This document shows, in pieces, positions 19,201-21,047 of a stretch of 21,047 bases of DNA (within the stretch, counting starts at the first letter, position 1; the number at the start of each line of letters is the position of its first letter). Under the pieces are notes generated by a model. It ran no database searches. It was given only the letters and a program-made list of their open reading frames with translations, and was not told the origin of the DNA. Made by a program: the position numbers and the translations under genes. Source of the stretch: Elysia marginata (taxonomy: Eukaryota > Mollusca > Gastropoda > Plakobranchidae); assembly GCA_019649035.1 (NCBI GenBank), contig BMAT01005601.1, forward strand, positions 108,164 through 129,210, in the 5' to 3' direction.

Positions 19201-20588
19201 CAGCAAGGATACCATGACTTAGCCTCAGCCGGTCACATTATACTGACACCAACCCAACCAGTAGGGGCCGGACTGTGCGTGGCTGTGTTTCTAACCCGCG
19301 ACCTCTTGGCCACGGAGCAAAGCCACTACCAACTGAGCTATCTAGGCCCCCGGTGAGTGCTAGGAAAAGTACCAATTAACATATGTGATGCATCCCCATG
19401 GTTTGGGGCACTAGGTACATCTGGGGTGTTGTGAGTTATTGGTACCACTCTATACTACACATTCTAAAATTTATTTTGACACTAAGTTGATTTCAAATGA
19501 TAAACTTACTATTTATGCAATTTAAAAAATTACGTCTAGGTAACGGGTTTCTTGCTTTATGCGGCTATTAATCTTTATAGCCTTCGGTACCTAGTGCCCC
19601 GAACCGTCGCGATGCGTCACATATATTACCAATGCATAATGCAAAGCCTGCCAATGCTTGAAAAGTCTAAATGAGGTTCAACTTACTGACTGCATGACGA
19701 TGGCCATGAGGACACCACCTGCCTGGTGATAGGCCAGTGGAAAGTTCAGAAGTCCAGCTCCTAAGGCTGCATTGACAACCAGGAAAGCAGAGCCAAACCA
19801 TCCTGAACCTGAGGGTGGGGCTGGAAAAAAAAAAGGGTTGAGTAAATAAATAGTGTGAAATGGTTTCATTATTTTAGAAAAACAAAATAAGGATAGACTG
19901 TTTACTCCATACATATCATAACCAACATCAATTTGACAAAATGTAATGTTCAGTTAGGCTCATTAACCTATGAAAGCAAAATAAGGACAAAATGTTTATG
20001 AAAAGAAAATATTGATAAACCATGATAATTGCCTTAGGTGCAAAATGCACAATGCAGATAAAAGGATTTACCTTTCTTCCCATTCAGCTTAATCTTAATG
20101 AATTTGCAGACATAAAAAATTAAAAACTATGATTCTCACCCCACCCACCCACCCCCACATACAAATATTAGAGATGCCCACTGCAGTGCTTTGGAACCCC
20201 CATTTCAGTACTTTCTAAATTTTCTTAAAGCTTTGAGTTCACATCAAATAACGTCATTTAAGAAAGTAAAGAAAATAACTGCATCCAGATAATTTCAAAT
20301 TACCAGACTTTGATTTTGAGTTTACCACTATTTGGCTATAATGAAAAAGCATATTATATAAAATGTTTTAGATATGAAAAATTGAAAATGAGCTACGGCT
20401 TGAAACAAATTAAATGCTTAGAACTATATATGAAATAAAAGCTCTTATCAATACAAACCTTTTGAGACAACTTGTATACGAATTTCATTGGAGAGAATAG
20501 GTGTTTCTTCAGTGTCGTAAATAGCATCTGAGACATGATTTCCAGCAGAGGAAGGAAACCTCTGTGTTACTTGGATGGACATTTTCAT
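10071..20588 (-). CDS. SLC38A7: SLC38-family amino-acid transporter (SLC38A7/SNAT7-like), 10 coding exons
   Basis: Joining ten minus-strand segments at GT..AG borders gives one frame of 470 codons (469 residues plus TGA), close to the roughly 460 residues of human SLC38A7. Seen: a hydrophilic N-terminus, then membrane segments. TM1 has [14 protein letters not shown] (about residues 58-71). [14 protein letters not shown] lies at 138-151, [16 protein letters not shown] near 187-202, [14 protein letters not shown] near 249-262, [11 protein letters not shown] at 329-339 and GSFIFG near 442-447. These match, in order, motifs I recall from SLC38A7. The family (Aa_trans/AAAP fold) moves neutral amino acids, usually with Na+. 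Human SLC38A7 exports glutamine and asparagine from lysosomes. Asn60 aligns with the Na+-site Asn of SLC38A2, and Thr329 probably with its TM8 Thr (inference). Every split codon restores a sensible residue, and I see no frameshift. SLC38A8 is the nearest alternative. Confidence 0.93.
10265..10636 (-). other. Intron 9 (phase 1), nothing else recognised
   Basis: Donor GTCAGT at 10636 and acceptor TTCTTCTCAG| at 10265. Short plus-strand open frames here overlap exon antisense or A+T-rich sequence and look non-coding. Confidence 0.85.
10637..10836 (-). CDS. SLC38A7: SLC38A7-like coding exon 9 (TM9-TM10)
   Basis: Residues 340-405 plus one base; its first G completes Arg339. The acceptor is CTTGAACCAG|GGCT. 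It encodes a charged cytosolic loop ([14 protein letters not shown]), then two hydrophobic segments with [19 protein letters not shown] and IFP. The human counterpart has FIPDIGKVISVIGG and FVFPG at the same place. The donor is TTTCCTG|GTCAGT, phase 1. Confidence 0.93.
10837..11957 (-). other. Intron 8 (phase 2) with one MITE
   Basis: Bounded by CG|GTAAGA (11957 side) and CCAG|GG (10837 side). Apart from the element at 11724-11884, no gene was recognised. Confidence 0.85.
11724..11884. mobile_element. Degenerate TA-type inverted-repeat element in intron 8
   Basis: The left end CAGTGGAGTCCATTTAACCT faces the right end GAGTTAAAAGGACTGCAATG, whose inverse is CATTGCAGTCCTTTTAACTC. TA follows the right end (11885-11886), but the left flank is CA, so one target base is mutated or the boundary is off. 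The interior is A+T-rich without coding potential. The CAGTGG ends recall the other elements here but the interior differs. Confidence 0.65.
11958..12082 (-). CDS. SLC38A7: SLC38A7-like coding exon 8 (luminal loop and TM8)
   Basis: Residues 298-338 plus two bases. The acceptor is GAATCTACAG|TTTGGA. It encodes [10 protein letters not shown], a short polar loop, a hydrophobic segment and [15 protein letters not shown]....D.L and YPIL.FCGR are family signatures. NIT near residue 301 is a second possible glycosylation sequon. The donor is GGACG|GTAAGA, phase 2. Confidence 0.93.
12083..13366 (-). other. Intron 7 (phase 0) with a SINE
   Basis: The donor CAG|GTTTGT lies at 13366 and the acceptor CTACAG| at 12083. 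(AT)n occupies 13342-13361, just inside the donor. Apart from the SINE at 12950-13262, the intron is plain A+T-rich sequence. Confidence 0.85.
12950..13262 (+). mobile_element. tRNA-derived SINE with intact Pol III boxes
   Basis: The A box TGGCAGAGTGG (12959-12969) and B box GGTTCGATTCC (12995-13005) are near-consensus and correctly spaced. They are followed by a core GTCTTGGGAAACAATTTACC..CAGTCCACCCACCTGTAAAA shared with 9379-9440, and by an A/T-rich ATTTATTTATTT tail. The head is tRNA-like but no folded acceptor stem or CCA is visible, so it is not a tRNA gene. It lies opposite in strand to the host gene. Clear target duplications were not found. SINE family not assigned. Confidence 0.82.
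13367..13501 (-). CDS. SLC38A7: SLC38A7-like coding exon 7 (TM6-TM7)
   Basis: Residues 253-297, 45 whole codons. The acceptor is TGTTTTCAG|TGC. It starts [16 protein letters not shown], matching the human QCHVSSVPVFNSM region, then a hydrophobic segment ending [11 protein letters not shown]. The donor is CTGCAG|GTTTGT, phase 0. An (AT)n microsatellite lies directly inside the intron, a few bases after the donor. Confidence 0.93.
13502..14156 (-). other. Intron 6 (phase 0) with a MITE
   Basis: Bounded by CAG|GTATGT (14156) and TTTTCAG| (13502). It holds the element at 13768-13955; the remainder is A+T-rich with nothing recognised. Confidence 0.85.
13768..13955. mobile_element. TA-flanked inverted-repeat element (MITE), copy 2
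   Basis: Ends are CAGTGGAACCCCTCTGTTAA (with GACC next) and, inverted, CAATGGAACCTCTCAATAAA (with GACC). A TA duplication flanks both sides (13766-13767 and 13956-13957). An internal second AATAAAGACCACC lies near the left end, and a run of about 11 C's lies near 13886. It is non-coding and clearly homologous along its length to 4599-4766. Confidence 0.88.
14157..14214 (-). CDS. SLC38A7: SLC38A7-like coding exon 6 (58-base micro-exon)
   Basis: Residues 234-252; its first C completes CAC (His233). The acceptor is TTTCAG|CCCTAAC. It encodes [19 protein letters not shown], aligning with the human stretch PASWMAVFNAMPTICFGFQ. The donor is TATCAG|GTATGT, phase 0. It is too short to stand alone as an open frame, but the phase and alignment make it secure. 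Confidence 0.92.
14215..15706 (-). other. Intron 5 (phase 2), with a 20-bp perfect inverted repeat
   Basis: AAAATGTCTTGTTCAAAACA (15051-15070) reappears inverted at 15488-15507. CCAGG(T/G)TGAATGAGTC occurs directly at about 14900 and 15440. These may mark an eroded mobile element, but no target duplication was found. No gene or alternative exon was recognised. Confidence 0.6.
15707..15799 (-). CDS. SLC38A7: SLC38A7-like coding exon 5 (TM5)
   Basis: Residues 203-232; its first T completes Ser202 (AGT). The acceptor is CTGTATTTCAG|TTTT. It encodes [19 protein letters not shown], matching the segment after KYAS in the human protein, then a polar loop [10 protein letters not shown]. The donor is CACA|GTATGT, phase 2 (CA carried into His233). 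Confidence 0.92.
15800..16592 (-). other. Intron 4 (phase 2) with an unexplained G+C-richer block
   Basis: Bounded by CAG|GTGAGC (16592) and TTTCAG| (15800). About 15900-16230 is less A+T-rich than usual here. In 15904-16053 both strands are open (49 residues on plus, and 55 residues on minus from 16046 to 15879). Neither peptide is recognised. A conserved repeat fragment is the simplest explanation. Confidence 0.5.
16593..16734 (-). CDS. SLC38A7: SLC38A7-like coding exon 4 (luminal loop and TM4)
   Basis: Residues 155-201 plus two bases. The acceptor is TTTCAG|TTTT. The frame set by exon 3 gives [20 protein letters not shown], then a hydrophobic segment and [15 protein letters not shown]. 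The equivalent human loop faces the lumen or outside, so the NTS sequon at residues 166-168 could be glycosylated (inference). The donor is GCCAG|GTGAGC, phase 2. The other two frames are open for long stretches but do not match the family. Confidence 0.92.
16914..16932 (+). other. Potential G-quadruplex motif
   Basis: Four G-runs of 4, 5, 3 and 4 are separated by single A's, with another GGG shortly after. The G-rich strand is the template strand of the transporter gene, so the nascent RNA would be C-rich. Folding is inferred from sequence only. Confidence 0.6.
16999..17110 (-). mobile_element. LINE-like 3' terminus, inverted
   Basis: Read on the minus strand, AAATTTCCAATAATGGATCA, ATAAAGTGCAT, then TTATCTATCTTA is a LINE/SINE 3' end with a simple-repeat tail. 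It corresponds to AAATTTCCCAAAAGGGATTA plus ATAAAGTGTAT at about 9569-9599 on plus. The upstream limit is uncertain. Confidence 0.6.
17364..17562 (-). CDS. SLC38A7: SLC38A7-like coding exon 3 (TM2-TM3)
   Basis: Residues 89-154 plus one base. The acceptor is TTGTTTCAG|ATC, phase 0. It encodes a hydrophobic segment ending MILGYCSD, a polar loop with NNYQDVV, then [24 protein letters not shown]-like and [12 protein letters not shown] motifs are characteristic of SLC38A7/A8. The donor GAGATGT|GTGAGT leaves a single T (phase 1), completed as TTT by exon 4. Confidence 0.93.
17665..17970 (+). mobile_element. Degenerate SINE
   Basis: A head resembling a tRNA-derived promoter (A-box-like TTATGCTTTAGAGGTAG, B-box-like GGTTAGACCCTGG) leads into AAGTCCTTTGGAAAGCCTTT, which resembles a SINE core. 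The tail TGTAAAGCGCTTAGAGC..GGTGAGTAAAGC is related to 8733-8760. It is too diverged to fix ends or target duplications. Confidence 0.5.
18261..18673. mobile_element. Inverted-repeat DNA element interrupted by a second element
   Basis: The left end CAGTGGAATCCTGATAAAGT, then CAACACCT, is mirrored at the right end, whose inverse is CAGTGAGATCCACCTAAAGT then CAACACCT. TA precedes the left end (18259-18260); the right flank is TG, consistent with one mutated base. Excluding the nested element and one TTAA, the host element would be about 183 bp. It is non-coding. A likely relative of its end is at 889. Confidence 0.8.
18334..18559. mobile_element. Nested TTAA-flanked MITE (piggyBac-like)
   Basis: Terminal repeats CCCTATGAACCCT (18334-18346) and, inverted, CCCTATGGACCCT (18547-18559) match at 12 of 13 bases. 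They are bracketed by exact TTAA copies (18330-18333, 18560-18563), the duplication typical of piggyBac-type insertion. At 226 bp it cannot encode a transposase. An internal tandem repeat of about 41-43 bp starts CCCTACT (18343, 18386, 18427). Confidence 0.85.
19084..19364 (-). mobile_element. tRNA-derived SINE with perfect 13-bp target-site duplication
   Basis: GGTGAGTGCTAGG occurs exactly at 19084-19096 and 19352-19364. On the minus strand the element starts with GGGGGCCTAGATAGCTCAGT. The A box TAGCTCAGTTGG (19340-19329) is consensus; the B box GGTTAGAAAC (19296-19287) is slightly degraded. The 3' end is (TTGA/TCAA)n-like: CAATCAATCAATCAAA. It has the same strand as the transporter gene. 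The plus-strand open frame across it is SINE sequence. Confidence 0.9.
19370..19633. mobile_element. Palindromic MITE with about 40-bp arms
   Basis: Arm 1 (19379-19418, ending GGTTTGGGGCACTAGGTAC) and arm 2 (19587-19626, starting GTACCTAGTGCCCCGAACC) are inverted copies with about 34 of 40 bases matching. TACCAAT at 19370-19376 and 19627-19633 is a likely target duplication (7 bp, perhaps 8 originally, as for hAT elements). The loop is A+T-rich and non-coding. It sits 6 bp from the neighbouring SINE duplication and about 55 bp from the exon 2 donor. Confidence 0.8.
19687..19820 (-). CDS. SLC38A7: SLC38A7-like coding exon 2 (TM1 and start of TM2)
   Basis: Residues 44-88. The acceptor is a T-run ending TTCCAG|CCCC. 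The leading CC completes GCC (Ala44) with the last G of exon 1. It contains the family hallmark [20 protein letters not shown] (about 56-75), the unwound TM1 region that carries the Na+-ligand Asn in characterised SLC38 proteins. The donor is GTCA|GTAAGT, phase 0. Confidence 0.93.
19821..20458 (-). other. Intron 1 (phase 1), nothing else recognised
   Basis: Donor GTTTGT at 20458, acceptor TTCCAG| at 19821. A C-rich CCCACCCACCCACCCCC-type run lies at about 20139-20157. The rest is plain A+T-rich sequence. Confidence 0.85.
20459..20588 (-). CDS. SLC38A7: SLC38A7-like coding exon 1 (N-terminal cytosolic tail)
   Basis: Encodes residues 1-43 plus one base of codon 44. Two in-frame ATGs lie two codons apart (first bases 20588 and 20582), and TAA sits directly upstream of the first. 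The second ATG would give 467 residues. The segment is hydrophilic and acidic, with EETPIL at residues 27-32 resembling an acidic dileucine sorting signal. The donor is AAAAG|GTTTGT (phase 1). A GT four bases further on (GTATTG) would break the frame into exon 2. The acceptor TTTTTTCAACAG|GCTAAG ends at 20611, so the exon begins at 20610 with 22 bases of 5' UTR. Confidence 0.88.
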
Positions 20589-20610
20589 TTAGATTTAGAT
20601 AAACCTTAGC

Positions 20611-21047
20611 CTGTTGAAAAAACAAATCATGCCTGTTTTCACCTCTTTAGCCTTGAAACTTGTGATTGGTTGAGAAAAAAGAAATTGCCTACGATATCAT
20701 GTACCTTAACCAATCTCTGTAACCAAGAGAAACAGGGGGGTATTTCACCAATAAACAAGTGCATAATCTGGCTATAGATAAAAAAAATACCATAAATTAC
20801 CATCGATCATGAAAATAAAAATTCTTCATGGGGCAGTCATTGTTTTTTACCATAACAGTTAACACTGAAACGGTGAATATGTGATCCAAAGGACTACAGC
20901 CATAACTACACACTAAAACAGTTTAAAAATTGTGTTCAAAGGTTCCTAGCTTATCTTGGCCTTTCATATTTGACAAAATCATTTCAACATTAGCAACAGA
21001 AAAAAGAGATTATATAGTTCAAGAATGTGACACCTCCCCCCCTCAAA
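20611..21047 (-). promoter_or_regulatory. Upstream of first coding exon: probable 5'-UTR intron, leader exon not seen
   Basis: TTTGTTTTTTCAACAG ending at 20611 is a strong acceptor just before the 22-base leader of exon 1, so this sequence is probably intronic rather than promoter. A minus-strand CCAAT (20669-20665) is present but isolated, with no TATA or initiator signature that I can support. The transcription start is probably beyond 21047. Confidence 0.5.

Larger units (their letters stand above)
17563..19686 (-). other. Intron 2 (phase 0), repeat cluster
   Basis: The longest intron (2124 bp): donor GTAAGT at 19686, acceptor TTTCAG| at 17563. It carries at least four separate insertions, listed individually. 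Unassigned parts are A+T-rich. Confidence 0.88.

Noticed and set aside
19171-19356. 61-residue plus-strand open frame
   Set aside because: It is antisense to the tRNA-derived SINE bounded by the 13-bp duplication.

Overview
The window looks like nuclear DNA from an invertebrate animal, most likely a mollusc. It is strongly A+T rich. Its one convincing gene is split by nine introns with GT..AG borders. The rest carries animal-type dispersed repeats: tRNA-derived SINEs with target-site duplications, LINE-like 3' tails, and small inverted-repeat DNA elements with TA or TTAA targets. No bacterial-style operon, CRISPR array or intact tRNA/rRNA gene was found. The mollusc assignment is inferred from repeat style and protein similarity and is not proven.

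The right half (about 10.07-20.6 kb, minus strand) holds a complete SLC38-family amino-acid transporter, closest by recollection to SLC38A7 (SNAT7). Ten coding exons join with matching phases into a 469-residue protein. Exon order, from high to low coordinate, is 20588-20459, 19820-19687, 17562-17364, 16734-16593, 15799-15707, 14214-14157, 13501-13367, 12082-11958, 10836-10637 and 10264-10071 (stop included). A good splice acceptor 22 bases upstream of the first ATG implies at least one non-coding leader exon further right, probably beyond the window. The human homologue is a lysosomal glutamine/asparagine transporter.

The introns are loaded with repeats. Intron 2 (19686-17563) holds a degenerate SINE, a TTAA-flanked element nested inside another inverted-repeat element, a SINE with a perfect 13-bp target duplication, and a palindromic element with about 40-bp arms. 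Introns 6, 7 and 8 each hold one recognisable element. Intron 3 holds a LINE-like tail and a G-quadruplex-type run.

The left half (1-10.07 kb) is downstream of the gene. It is mostly A+T-rich sequence with no recognised gene: part may be 3' UTR, the rest intergenic. It contains a full SINE with target duplication (295-632), a second copy of the TA-flanked element found in intron 6, recent and older tandem duplications (6.3-7.25 kb), a headless SINE-like copy (9379-9612), and two short stretches that look exon-like in composition (3604-3807 and about 8377-8544) which I cannot identify.

Nothing here amounts to an undescribed molecular system. The most informative non-gene structures are the nested transposon pair, the related element copies inside and outside the gene, and the unexplained exon-like islands.
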